From NCBI GenBank assembly GCA_038849555.1, contig JAWCMT010000016.1, forward strand, positions 1-32,845: a DNA stretch of 32,845 bases, given 5' to 3'. The DNA is from JAOAIV01 sp038849555. Lineage in GTDB: Archaea > Thermoproteota > Bathyarchaeia > Bathyarchaeales > Bathycorpusculaceae. The notes under the pieces were generated by a model. It made no database searches and was not told where the DNA came from. It worked only from the letters and a program-made list of their open reading frames with translations. Each line of letters opens with the position of its first letter. The first letter of the stretch is position 1. Below, piece by piece: positions 23,145 to 31,285 of the stretch. The translations under genes and the position numbers were made by a program.

Positions 23145-23600
23145 TTATACGCTGTTTTCCTGATTTTTATGTTTAACTTTTCTATTAAGTGATGCTCCTT
23201 CAAAAAAGAAAATAGACATCGCAACCGCTGTCATTACCGTTAGGTACACGAAGCTTACGTCGGGAACCAAACCGGACACGAAAAACCCGAACACTAGAAT
23301 GGCGACTTCAGCGCCGAATGCGCCCATAAAAAAGAGGGCGTAAAATAGCAGTCTTGGCACAAGGTTTCTGCCAACCCAGACGTAACCGTTTACACCTGTT
23401 TTTTCTTTAAGCACATAGTCGCCGTAATGGTTTCTTTCGATTAAGCCGAGATCCTCGAGCTTTTGCAGATGCCTATGTGCCACACCTGGACTGCTCAGGT
23501 TTGCACCGCGCATAACCGCTCTTGTGCCAACTGGCCTGTTAGCATGGGCAATAAACGCGTAGACGGCTAAAGTGTTGCCTTCAAGCTCTTCGTTAGCCAA
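23145..23600 (-). CDS. Membrane-anchored winged-helix regulator
   Basis: The 151-residue protein starts at a TTG with GAAGGA about 5 bases upstream. Its N-terminal half is a winged helix: NTLAVYAFIAHANRPVGTRA, recognition part SSPGVAHRHLQKLEDLGLI, and a wing YGDYVLKEK. The second half has two membrane segments, near residues 82-112 and 117-135, and a basic tail. Such membrane-tethered one-component regulators are common in archaea. It lies between the pseudogene and a secreted protein gene, all on the minus strand, and may have controlled one or both. The signal it senses is unknown. Confidence 0.8.
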   Translation of the reverse strand: MANEELEGNTLAVYAFIAHANRPVGTRAVMRGANLSSPGVAHRHLQKLEDLGLIERNHYGDYVLKEKTGVNGYVWVGRNLVPRLLFYALFFMGAFGAEVAILVFGFFVSGLVPDVSFVYLTVMTAVAMSIFFFEGASLNRKVKHKNQENSV

Positions 23601-23643
23601 GTTTCCTTCAACCTATGGATTTAGTATAGTATTGTTGTCTGTT

Positions 23644-24462
23644 TCAGCTACTTGGAGTTATTGGCGCGAGTCCTGTTAAAGGTCCTTCCACTGGGAAAGG
23701 TATTTCGTTTGCAAAGGTTCCATATACGAAGCCGAATCCGCTGCCTATATTTGTTAGCGCTATGTGTTGTAGGACTTGGTCGGTTGCTGGTGTGGTGACG
23801 GTTACGTTGCCCTTGACGGTGACCGTGCATATTTTGCTTACATCAATGTATAACGTTTGAGCACTTCTGAGCTTAGTGACAGCTGGGGGTAAATCATTTG
23901 GGTCGGTTCCGAATATGTATTTGCTGACAAGCCCCATTGAGTAGCCGCTTTTCCATGCTTCATAGTTTATGCCTTGGCCACCGCAACCGTAATCTATGTC
24001 TTGTCCTTCTCCACGTGGTCCTTTAAAGGTCAATCCGTTTGCGAAAGTTACTGCTCCTTCAGGTCCTCCGATGCGGGTAATGCTGTACCCGTTGAAGTCT
24101 ACTACTATATAGTAGCCCATATTGAGAATCGGCCCTTCGTCGGATGAAACCGCGAATTTGTAGTATTCAATCTGAGCGTCTGCATCGTCTAGAGCGTCAA
24201 CATTCAAAGTGAAGTTTGCGACTACTTGAATATTTGCGCCGTAAAGTGTCATTGTAGTGTTTCCAGTGATTTTGTTGGGGTTGCAGTAGGCGTATGTGAT
24301 GTTAACTTCGCTAAGTAGCGGCTCAACCTTTGGCATTCCAGTATTTGCTTGCTGAGCGTTTTCTTGAGCCTCCGCAGCCATCAGGTATTCCAATGGCACA
24401 ATTGCCATTATCCCAATTGCTATGGCGAGCACGCTGCATGCGATTAATTTTTTCTCAACCAT
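23644..24462 (-). CDS. Secreted or membrane-anchored protein of unknown function
   Basis: From the ATG at 24462 (GGTGA about 7 bases upstream) the protein is 272 residues. It has a basic N-terminus and a hydrophobic segment (LIACSVLAIAIGIMAIV) that acts as a signal or anchor. The rest is beta-rich and polar with several N-glycosylation sequons (NIT, NTT, NFT, NVT), as expected for an exported archaeal protein. A Gly-rich region GPRGEGQDIDYGCGGQG lies near residue 150. No catalytic motif is recognised. The 40-base spacing to the membrane-anchored regulator suggests a shared locus. The frame extends upstream to 24534 but that part lacks signal-peptide character. Confidence 0.7.
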   Translation of the reverse strand: MVEKKLIACSVLAIAIGIMAIVPLEYLMAAEAQENAQQANTGMPKVEPLLSEVNITYAYCNPNKITGNTTMTLYGANIQVVANFTLNVDALDDADAQIEYYKFAVSSDEGPILNMGYYIVVDFNGYSITRIGGPEGAVTFANGLTFKGPRGEGQDIDYGCGGQGINYEAWKSGYSMGLVSKYIFGTDPNDLPPAVTKLRSAQTLYIDVSKICTVTVKGNVTVTTPATDQVLQHIALTNIGSGFGFVYGTFANEIPFPVEGPLTGLAPITPSS

Positions 24463-24707
24463 TGGTTTTTCACCATTACAGTACATGCAAAAAGAGCCTA
24501 ATAATTCTCCCCGAAGAAAAAAAGTGTTCTCCAAAAGAACACGCTAATGCCAACCCCGCCAACTATATCAACGCAACCGTATAGCCTAAGCCCATAAAGG
24601 AGAAGCAAACGCAAACATGGAAACACCAACAGTTTTTCTCACGGAAACTTTAAGAGCAAAAGCCATCTGCATCTCTTGCGAAGCAAACATTCAAGGAAAG
24701 GTTCAAG

Positions 24708-25586
24708 TTGAAAATCGGAATCGCAACCAGAAACATGGAAGCATGGAGCAGCAACCAACTCAGAGAGGCCTTGACTAGGCGGGGCATTGCATACGAGTGC
24801 TTCACTTTTCCGAAACTTGTCGCGCAGCTTGGGCAGAAGCCCTACTTCAGGGTAAATGGCCTAAATTTGCTCGAGGATTTAGACGCGCTTATTATTCGCC
24901 CAATTGGACGCGGCTCTTTGGAAGAGATAGTTTTCCGCATGGATATGCTCTACAAACTGGAACGCCACGGCTTCCTCGTGATAAACCCTGCAGAGGCCAT
25001 AGAACACTGCGTTGACAAGTATGACATACTCGCTATCCTCGAGGACAATGGCATACCCGTGCCGCGTACAGTGGTGACGGAAAGCGTAAACGAAGCGCTA
25101 AAGGCATTCAATGAGCTTGGCGGCGACGTCGTGGTAAAGCCGCTTTTCGGCTCAAGAGGCATAGGTGCAACACGTGTTGTAGACGCGGAAGTTGCAAACA
25201 CCGTTTTCAAGGCCATAACCTTCCATCACGGCGTAATCTACATCCAAGAATTCGTGCCTCATGGAACCTCGGACATCCGCGCTTTCATCATCGGCGGCCG
25301 CGTGGTAGCCGCCATGCGCCGCGTAGCAGAAAACTGGAAAACAAACTACAGCCAAGGCGCCAGACCAGCGCCCATAACACTTGACCCAGCTTTTGAAGAC
25401 TTAGCCATCAAAGCCGCTAATGCGATAGGCTGCAAAATCGCAGGCATCGACATACTCGAAGGCCCCGACGGCCCAAAAATCTGCGACGTGAACAGTCAGC
25501 CAGGCTGGAAGGGGCTGCAAATGGTTACGAAAGTCAATATAGCCGATGAAATCGTCAATTACGTTTTATCCGAATTAAAAAAGTAA
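24708..25586 (+). CDS. ATP-grasp ligase, RimK/MptN-like
   Basis: The 292-residue protein starts at a TTG with AAGGAAAGG about 7 bases upstream. It has the RimK-type ATP-grasp layout: N-terminal NMEAWSSNQLREALTRRG, the ATP-binding DVVVKPLFGSRGIGATRV (about 140-157), QEFVPHG, DIRAFIIGGRVVAAMRR and the metal-binding end DVNSQPGWKGLQ. The group includes MptN (tetrahydromethanopterin:glutamate ligase), CofF and LysX. MptN is favoured since the window carries mch and fmd genes, and no lysine-biosynthesis gene is near. It is followed by fdhD with nine bases between, so both may be one transcript. Exact substrate is not decided by sequence. Confidence 0.82.
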   Translation: MKIGIATRNMEAWSSNQLREALTRRGIAYECFTFPKLVAQLGQKPYFRVNGLNLLEDLDALIIRPIGRGSLEEIVFRMDMLYKLERHGFLVINPAEAIEHCVDKYDILAILEDNGIPVPRTVVTESVNEALKAFNELGGDVVVKPLFGSRGIGATRVVDAEVANTVFKAITFHHGVIYIQEFVPHGTSDIRAFIIGGRVVAAMRRVAENWKTNYSQGARPAPITLDPAFEDLAIKAANAIGCKIAGIDILEGPDGPKICDVNSQPGWKGLQMVTKVNIADEIVNYVLSELKK

Positions 25587-25595
25587 GAGTTGCCA

Positions 25596-26384
25596 ATGAT
25601 GCGAAAAGTAGAAATAACAAAGTATGACCTTGCCACAAAAACCTCGAAAAAAATGAAGGACTACGTGGCAGAAGAAAAACCACTACACATATTCGTGAAC
25701 ACAACATATTGGGCGACAATCCTATGCTCACCCTCAAACCTCAAGGAGATGGCAGTTGGCCACTTACTCGCAGAGGGCATTCTAAAATCAACCGAAGAAA
25801 TCATGGAAGTAGCCATAAACGAAAAAGAAAGCTCATGCCACGTGAAACTTCAGCCCGCAATAAACCTTGAGGAACGCTTAAGCCTATCAAGACTTCACCA
25901 GCGCGTAGTCACCTCCGCATGCGGCGGACAATCAATTTATCAGTACCAGCGAAAGCCAGCAAAAGTGACTTCACGCTTGACGGTTAAAGCTGAAGTCCTC
26001 TTTAACGCCGTTAACCAGCTAAACTTTAAAGCAGAAGTTTTCAGGCAAACAGGAGGCGTACACGCAGCAGCCGTATACACTGCAGATGGCGCTCTTGTGG
26101 CTATGGCGGAAGACGTCGGCAGACACAACGCGGTTGATAAAGTGATAGGCATGGTAGCGCTCAAGCAAACGCGCTTCAGCGAATGCTTTCTGGCATCAAC
26201 TGGAAGATTATCAGGCGACATTGTTTTCAAAGCCGCGAAGGTTGGCTTGCCTATTGTGGCTTCCTTGGGCGCAGCATTGGATTCCGGCGTCGATATGGCT
26301 GAAGCCGCAGGCTTAACGCTAGTCGGGTTTGTACGTGGAAAACGAATGAACATCTACACTTTCGCCGATAGAATTCTCTCGTAA
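25596..26384 (+). CDS. fdhD: FdhD-like sulfur carrier for molybdoenzyme maturation
   Basis: The 262-residue protein shows FdhD family blocks: KEMAVGHLLAEGIL, FRQTGGVHAAAVY, AEDVGRHNAVDKVIG and STGRLSGDIVFKAAKVGLPI. FdhD transfers sulfur from a cysteine desulfurase to bis-MGD so that formate-dehydrogenase-type enzymes become active. FmdB is such an enzyme and the likely client here. The usual CxxC loop is reduced to one cysteine (TSACGGQS, Cys109). The ATG at 25596 is chosen over an in-frame TTG at 25590. The C-terminus overlaps the convergent AIR-synthase-like gene by 31 bases. Confidence 0.92.
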   Translation: MMRKVEITKYDLATKTSKKMKDYVAEEKPLHIFVNTTYWATILCSPSNLKEMAVGHLLAEGILKSTEEIMEVAINEKESSCHVKLQPAINLEERLSLSRLHQRVVTSACGGQSIYQYQRKPAKVTSRLTVKAEVLFNAVNQLNFKAEVFRQTGGVHAAAVYTADGALVAMAEDVGRHNAVDKVIGMVALKQTRFSECFLASTGRLSGDIVFKAAKVGLPIVASLGAALDSGVDMAEAAGLTLVGFVRGKRMNIYTFADRILS

Positions 26385-27364
26385 GGGTCATCTGCAACCT
26401 GTGGAAAAGGCATTGCCTCGCCATTTCTTAGGAGAACGCGGTTTTTGCTTTTAGTGAAAACACCTAAAAAACTAGGGGCCACGCCGTTCTCACGTAAAAC
26501 GTTTTCCACATGCTCCTTGGCTTGAGCATCCACAGCTGCTAGTATCATGCCAGTCGAAGACATCGACAAAACCTGTTCATCTGACAGCCTAAAGCGCTCC
26601 TGCAATTTTCTCGCCTCAGGGCTTACTGGGATTTTTTCAAATGACACATTGAAGCCCAAGTCTGAAGCCGATGCCATTTCGTTAAGTGCAGCCACTAAGC
26701 CGCCTTCGGTAGCATCGTGCATAGCGTGCACGCCGTCAATTTTGGCAAGCCGCAATGCGTCCTTCACGCAACTCTGCATGCGCACAAGCCCAGCGAGCTT
26801 TTCAGCTTGTGCAGCACCAAACAGTTTCTGCGCCGCAGCCTTATGCATAAGCGAAAAGTTGACGAGAATTTCTAAACCAACGGGTCTCGTGCACAAAATG
26901 AGGTCTTCTGCTTTGGCGTTTGATGGTGTAATGAGGTTTTCTTTTTCCACGATGCCATAAGCTGTGCAGACGCCGATCAATTGTGACAGCCCGGCATACA
27001 TGCCAGTATGCCCAGTCACGATGGCCATTCCTAACTCGTCAGCTGCACTGCAAGCTTGCCGTAGCGCAACTTTAAACATCTGCGGCTCAATTGACACAGG
27101 CCCAAGAAGGTTTATTGTGCAGAATTCAGGTTTCGCTCCGAAAAGCGCCACATCTGAAGCCGAATAGTTGATTAGCAACCAGCCGAACCAGTTTTCTGGA
27201 ACCCCGATACATGGGTCGGTGGAAACAACCACGTACTTATCGCCTATTAGGTGCACGCCAGAATCGAAGCCTGGAGAAGGCGGAACAATCACTCTTGGGT
27301 CGCTTTTTATGCAGCTCAAGAGTTTTCCAAGTTCTTCTGAAGAAAGCTTGCCCATAAATATCAT
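26354..27364 (-). CDS. AIR synthase-related protein (PurM/HypE/ThiL superfamily)
   Basis: The 336-residue protein has the PurM superfamily layout: an early acidic ATP/metal site (VVVSTDPCIGVPENWFG, then NYSASDVALFGAKPEF), a central GMAIVTGHTG segment, and a second-domain HDATEGGLVAALNEMA. It is about HypE/ThiL length but lacks the HypE C-terminal cysteine and does not match ThiL motifs closely, so its reaction is open. The ATG at 27364 overlaps the TGA of the RAD55/KaiC-like gene, with AAAGGT before it. It is the third gene of the TPP-riboswitch operon and ends convergently inside fdhD. Confidence 0.82.
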   Translation of the reverse strand: MIFMGKLSSEELGKLLSCIKSDPRVIVPPSPGFDSGVHLIGDKYVVVSTDPCIGVPENWFGWLLINYSASDVALFGAKPEFCTINLLGPVSIEPQMFKVALRQACSAADELGMAIVTGHTGMYAGLSQLIGVCTAYGIVEKENLITPSNAKAEDLILCTRPVGLEILVNFSLMHKAAAQKLFGAAQAEKLAGLVRMQSCVKDALRLAKIDGVHAMHDATEGGLVAALNEMASASDLGFNVSFEKIPVSPEARKLQERFRLSDEQVLSMSSTGMILAAVDAQAKEHVENVLRENGVAPSFLGVFTKSKNRVLLRNGEAMPFPQVADDPYERILSAKV

Positions 27365-28098
27365 TTACCTTTAGTCTGACCTAACAGCTCTATGCCTCTA
27401 TGTGTTATTTTGAAGGGAATCCAGCCCAGCGGGTGCTCGCAGCCTTCCATTTTCACGATGCGCATTTCACGTTGACGTGTTTCTTCGTTAAAGCGGAAAA
27501 AGAAAATGTTATGCGCCTTATTCAAGTCCAAGTCTGTAGCGCGCTGTGTTGCCGCATCTTTTTGGGTCGCTGCGGTCATTACGTCAATGTTGACGATGTC
27601 ATCGTAATGGGACCAGTTTATTGTCCAGTCTTCAAGGAGTTCCGCATACTTCAATTCGTAAAGAGCGAAAAGGTGTTCGCTGAAGTCGCCGGCTGCAAAT
27701 CGGGTCACATGATTAGCAGAGATTAAGAACTTGTCGATGCGCTTCATCTCCTCAAAATCGTCAAGGCTAAAGTATGTTACCCGCGGGTCCTTCGGGAAAG
27801 GGCTGAAATGTGGGAAGGCTTGGATGGCGATGAATTTGCCTTTGTCGATGTATGGTTCAATATCCCAGCCGAAGGATTTAAAGTAGGCTATCAAACGCGG
27901 AAAAGGCTTGTCCATTACGTCATAAGCCACCGTTTCGCCTTGCTGCAAGCCCTGCCAAAGAAACTGCATGGCAAACACTGTCTTTCCAGTGCCAGGTGGA
28001 CCATAGAGAATATTGCGAGAGCCTGCTTCGATGCCGCCGCCAATCAGTTCGTCAAGTTCTTTTATTCCAGTTTTAAGTTTCATTCTCTCTTTCCTCAT
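27361..28098 (-). CDS. RAD55/KaiC-like RecA-superfamily ATPase
   Basis: From the ATG at 28098 the protein is 245 residues. KTGIKELDELIGGGIEAGS leads into Walker A YGPPGTGKT (about 32-40) and FAMQFLWQGLQQGETVAYD, the hallmark of archaeal KaiC/RAD55/GvpD-type ATPases with a single RecA domain. Later segments DKPFPRLIAYFKSFGWDIE and KMEGCEHPLGWIPFKIT also fit. The frame is open to 28188, but that would run into the transporter gene; the ATG at 28098 is one base after the transporter stop. Such ATPases act as signalling or regulatory proteins, often of unknown target. Its place in a TPP-regulated operon is unusual. Confidence 0.86.
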   Translation of the reverse strand: MRKERMKLKTGIKELDELIGGGIEAGSRNILYGPPGTGKTVFAMQFLWQGLQQGETVAYDVMDKPFPRLIAYFKSFGWDIEPYIDKGKFIAIQAFPHFSPFPKDPRVTYFSLDDFEEMKRIDKFLISANHVTRFAAGDFSEHLFALYELKYAELLEDWTINWSHYDDIVNIDVMTAATQKDAATQRATDLDLNKAHNIFFFRFNEETRQREMRIVKMEGCEHPLGWIPFKITHRGIELLGQTKGK

Positions 28099-28099
28099 G

Positions 28100-28648
28100 T
28101 TAAAGGTAAATATTGAGCACTCTGCTCTTCTGCAGTAGATAGACGATAATGCCGCTGACAACAAGTTCTGGAGCAAGGTAGCTTCCATTATACACAGCAG
28201 AATACACGTAGGGATTTAGCTCTGGTGCATACAAAGGCGCCCAGTAGAGTACTCCAGCCGCGAAGTGCATTACGAAACGTCCTATGATGCCTGCTGAAGC
28301 GCCAAGCACAGGCTGCTTCTTCGTCCAGCCAGCGACACCTAAGACGCCGAAAGCCAGCGGGTAGTCAAGCAGCATCTGCAGGGGATTGAGGAAGTAGGGT
28401 TGGATGGCAAATTGTATTAGGCCATAGACTGCGCCTGCAAACAAGCCTATTTTTGGTCCTCGCCTAAGCGCAAGCCAAATAATCGGAACCATCGACCCGG
28501 CAGTTATTGAGCCGCCCTGCGGCAAAGTATAAACTATCACAAAGCTTAATGCAGTTGCCAGCGCTACAAATATGGCAATTTCAGCCAACACCTTAGATGC
28601 AACTGTATGCCTATTTAGAGAATTAGTTTCGCTTCTTTTCTGATCCAT
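28100..28648 (-). CDS. thiT: Thiamine-type ECF transporter S component (ThiT-like)
   Basis: The 182-residue membrane protein has about six hydrophobic segments. It carries the ThiT signature run TLPQGGSITAGSMVPIIWLA, then RRGPKIGLFAGAVYGLIQF, NPLQMLLDYPLAFG and YSAVYNGSYLAPELVV. In bacterial ThiT these regions bind thiamine. The TPP riboswitch directly upstream confirms the substrate class. The ECF-A and -T subunits are not in the window. The ATG at 28648 is preceded by GGAGGG, which is part of the riboswitch. The stop is one base before the RAD55-like start, so an operon is certain. Confidence 0.92.
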   Translation of the reverse strand: MDQKRSETNSLNRHTVASKVLAEIAIFVALATALSFVIVYTLPQGGSITAGSMVPIIWLALRRGPKIGLFAGAVYGLIQFAIQPYFLNPLQMLLDYPLAFGVLGVAGWTKKQPVLGASAGIIGRFVMHFAAGVLYWAPLYAPELNPYVYSAVYNGSYLAPELVVSGIIVYLLQKSRVLNIYL

Positions 28649-28744
28649 GTTTTCCCTCCGCCAGTATTATCTGGGTCAGGTTCAAAGGGTCGACAGCGAT
28701 TCAGCTGTCCTCTCAGCCGGGTCACCGCCCAGCTCCCCTAAACC
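28649..28744 (-). promoter_or_regulatory. TPP (thiamine pyrophosphate) riboswitch, THI element
   Basis: On the minus strand the aptamer core elements occur in order. GGGGAGC is followed by a CTGGG/CCCGG stem, the GGCTGAGAG motif, a GACAGC/GCTGTC variable stem, GACCCTTTGAACCTGA, and finally TAATACTGGCGGAGGGA. A GTTT/AAAC pairing can close P1. The final GGAGGG is 5-10 bases before the thiT ATG and therefore doubles as its Shine-Dalgarno sequence. TPP binding would sequester it and stop translation. A TATA-like AACTAAATAA at about 28761-28770 places the transcription start at the edge of the aptamer. Confidence 0.95.
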
Positions 28745-28760
28745 TTGCTTGGGGATAATG

Positions 28761-28770
28761 TTATTTAGTT
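28761..28770 (-). promoter_or_regulatory. TATA-like box for the thiT operon
   Basis: AACTAAATAA on the minus strand is about 20-25 bases before the first base of the riboswitch, so the leader would be just the aptamer. A neighbouring TTAAAATAC (28774-28782) is the alternative and would also serve the divergent valS gene. Confidence 0.35.
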
Positions 28771-28818
28771 GTATTTTAATTTTCCTAAAGTCTATACTGT
28801 AACGGAGAAAAGCGTGAG

Positions 28819-31281
28819 ATGCAGCCTTTGCCTAAAGAATACAAATTTGCCGAGATTGAGCGTAAGTGGCAGCAGAAATGGGAAGAAATGGGTATTCATC
28901 GTTTCGACTGGAATGACACCAAGCGACCAGTGTTTAGTATTGATACTCCGCCTCCTTATCCCTCCGGCGAGTTCCATATGGGCAACGTCTTGAATTGGAC
29001 GTATTTTGACATGGTAGCCAGATACAAGCGTATGCGCGGCTACAACGTGCTTTTCCCACAAGGCTGGGACTGCCACGGATTAAGCATCGAAGTGCAAGTT
29101 GAGAAGGCGCATAATATTCGGAAACGGGATGTGCCGCCGGATCAGTTCCGCAAGTGGTGCGAGCAGCTTGTAGAGAAATACATTGCCATGATGAAAGAAG
29201 GCATCTTAAAGCTTGGTTGCAGCGTGGACTGGACCACTGAGTACCGCACCATGGATCCAGACTACTGGCGCCGCACGCAACTCAGCTTTATACTACTATA
29301 CAAAAAGGGCTACATTTACCAGGGAACTCATCCAGTAAATTGGTGCCCACGCTGCGAAACAGCGATAGCAGATGCAGAAGTGGATTATGAAAAGCGCCAT
29401 GGAACACTCCATTACATTCGCTTCCCGCTAGAAGGCAGCAACGAATACCTGCTTATTGCCACAACGCGCCCAGAGTTTATTCCCGCGTGTGTAGCGGTGG
29501 AAGTTAACCCTGAAGACGAACGCTTCAGCAAGTACATCGGCAAAAACATAGTGGTCCCAATAGTCAACCGCACTGTAAGAGTTATCGCAGACGAAGCAGT
29601 TGACCCCTCTTTCGGCACAGGTGTTGTAATGATTTGCACTTACGGAGACAAAGACGACGTAAAAACAGTTATCAAGCACAAACTGCCCGTTATCAGGCTT
29701 TTAACCGAAAACGGGAGGATAAACGAAAATGGCGGTAAATACGCGGGCTTAACTATAAATCAAGCCAGGAAAGCCATAGTTGAAGACCTCACTGCGGCGG
29801 GATTGCTGGAGAAAACAGAACAAATCGAACAGGAAGTTGGCGTTTGCGACCGCTGCAAGACACATGTGGAAATTCTTGAGCACAAGCAGTGGTTTATGAA
29901 AACACGCATATTAACCGACGCAGTGGAAAAAACCGCTAACGAAGTGGTGTGGTATCCAGATTACATGAAGACACGCTTGATTGACTGGGCTAAATCGCTT
30001 GACTGGGACTGGGTCATCAGCAGGCAACGCGTATTTGCAACGCCAATCCCTGTTTGGCACTGCAAAGGCTGCGGCGAGCTAATACTGGCGGATGAAACAT
30101 GGGTTCCTATAGATCCAAAACTGGAAAATCCGAGAATTGACAAGTGCCCGAAATGCGGTGGCCACGAGTTCACCCCAGAAAGCGACGTATTTGACACTTG
30201 GATGGACAGCTCGATAACATGCGCTGTGCACGCAGGCTGGCCAGACCGCAAGGACTGGCGGCGATTTTTCCCAGCAGATGTGCATCCGTCGGGCATAGAT
30301 ATCATAAGAACATGGGCATATTACCTCATGGTTAGGCACTTGGCACTATTCGGTGAAACGCCTTACAAGAGTTGCCTCATTAACGGTATGGTGCTGGGTT
30401 CAGACGGCAGAAAAATGAGCAAGTCGCTTAAGAACTATGTTGCGGCGCCTGAAGTTTTAGACAAGTATGGTGCAGACGCAACTCGGCAGTGGGCAGCTGG
30501 AGGCGGCGCCACCGGGTCAGATATACCCTTCCGCTGGCCTGATGTGGAATATGGTAGACGTTTTCTTGTTAAACTCTGGAATGTAGCATGTTTTGCTAAT
30601 CGGCTATTGGCAGATTACAAACCCTTAGAAATGGAAGATGTGAAGCTGGAGCTGCTGGATAGGTGGGCTCTAAGCAAAGCTGAAAAACTCACGCAAAAAG
30701 TAACAGAGGCTTTTGAGAAGTGCCAGTTTAACATTGCATTGGAAGAAATTCGTAATTTCACGTGGCATGTTTTCTGCGACTGTTATGTGGAAGCGGTTAA
30801 AGACAGGCTTTACAAGTCGGAAATACACGGAGAGGCCAAAAGGGAAGCTGCGCAGTTCACTCTTTATGAGGTGTTGCATCGTATTTTGCAGCTTCTTTCG
30901 CCGGTAACACCGCATTTAACAGAAGAAATCTATCAAGCCATGTACGCCGAGCATAAAGGCTACAAGAGCCTGCAAGCATCACCGTGGCCTGAGCTTAAGC
31001 AGACACTAATTGACGAGACAGCAGAAAAGCACGGAGACTTACTTATAGCGGTTATAACTGCTGTTCGCAGAGAAAAAGCTGAAAAACGTATGCCACTAAA
31101 CACGCAAATTAAAAAGCTGATGATTTACACGGGAGACAAAGCAACTGCAGAAATAATCAAAGAGGGCGAAGGAGACATAAAAGGAACTTGTAAAATCTCG
31201 GATCTGCAGATTATTGCAGAGAAGGGCGGCGGCAGAGAAGTTGAGCAATATCCAGAAATTCATTTTATAACCGAATATTGA
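28819..31281 (+). CDS. valS: Valyl-tRNA synthetase
   Basis: The 820-residue class I synthetase charges tRNA-Val. Seen in order: N-terminal EIERKWQQKWEE, HIGH-type motif FHMGNVLNW (about 51-59), the editing (CP1) domain with TTRPEF and GTGVVMICTYGDKDD, zinc-binding CPRC and CKGC/CPKCGG pairs, and KMSKSLKNY (about 533-541). WAAGGGATGSDIPFRWPDVE distinguishes ValRS from IleRS and LeuRS. The C-terminal anticodon-binding part ends in a short helical tail; the long bacterial coiled coil is lacking, as in archaea. GTGAG precedes the ATG. The nadX gene starts five bases after the stop, suggesting one transcript. Confidence 0.95.
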   Translation: MQPLPKEYKFAEIERKWQQKWEEMGIHRFDWNDTKRPVFSIDTPPPYPSGEFHMGNVLNWTYFDMVARYKRMRGYNVLFPQGWDCHGLSIEVQVEKAHNIRKRDVPPDQFRKWCEQLVEKYIAMMKEGILKLGCSVDWTTEYRTMDPDYWRRTQLSFILLYKKGYIYQGTHPVNWCPRCETAIADAEVDYEKRHGTLHYIRFPLEGSNEYLLIATTRPEFIPACVAVEVNPEDERFSKYIGKNIVVPIVNRTVRVIADEAVDPSFGTGVVMICTYGDKDDVKTVIKHKLPVIRLLTENGRINENGGKYAGLTINQARKAIVEDLTAAGLLEKTEQIEQEVGVCDRCKTHVEILEHKQWFMKTRILTDAVEKTANEVVWYPDYMKTRLIDWAKSLDWDWVISRQRVFATPIPVWHCKGCGELILADETWVPIDPKLENPRIDKCPKCGGHEFTPESDVFDTWMDSSITCAVHAGWPDRKDWRRFFPADVHPSGIDIIRTWAYYLMVRHLALFGETPYKSCLINGMVLGSDGRKMSKSLKNYVAAPEVLDKYGADATRQWAAGGGATGSDIPFRWPDVEYGRRFLVKLWNVACFANRLLADYKPLEMEDVKLELLDRWALSKAEKLTQKVTEAFEKCQFNIALEEIRNFTWHVFCDCYVEAVKDRLYKSEIHGEAKREAAQFTLYEVLHRILQLLSPVTPHLTEEIYQAMYAEHKGYKSLQASPWPELKQTLIDETAEKHGDLLIAVITAVRREKAEKRMPLNTQIKKLMIYTGDKATAEIIKEGEGDIKGTCKISDLQIIAEKGGGREVEQYPEIHFITEY

Positions 31282-31285
31282 ACTG

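Noticed and set aside
24617..24778. Short open frame (ATG, 53 codons, one CxxC-like pair) overlapping the start of the MptN-like gene
   Set aside because: It overlaps the TTG-initiated ATP-grasp gene by about 70 bases, has no recognisable family and a weakly placed ribosome-binding site. It is more likely the leader region.
26354..27364. Hydrogenase maturation gene hypE
   Set aside because: The C-terminal cysteine motif that carries the cyano group in HypE is absent and no hydrogenase or other hyp gene is near.
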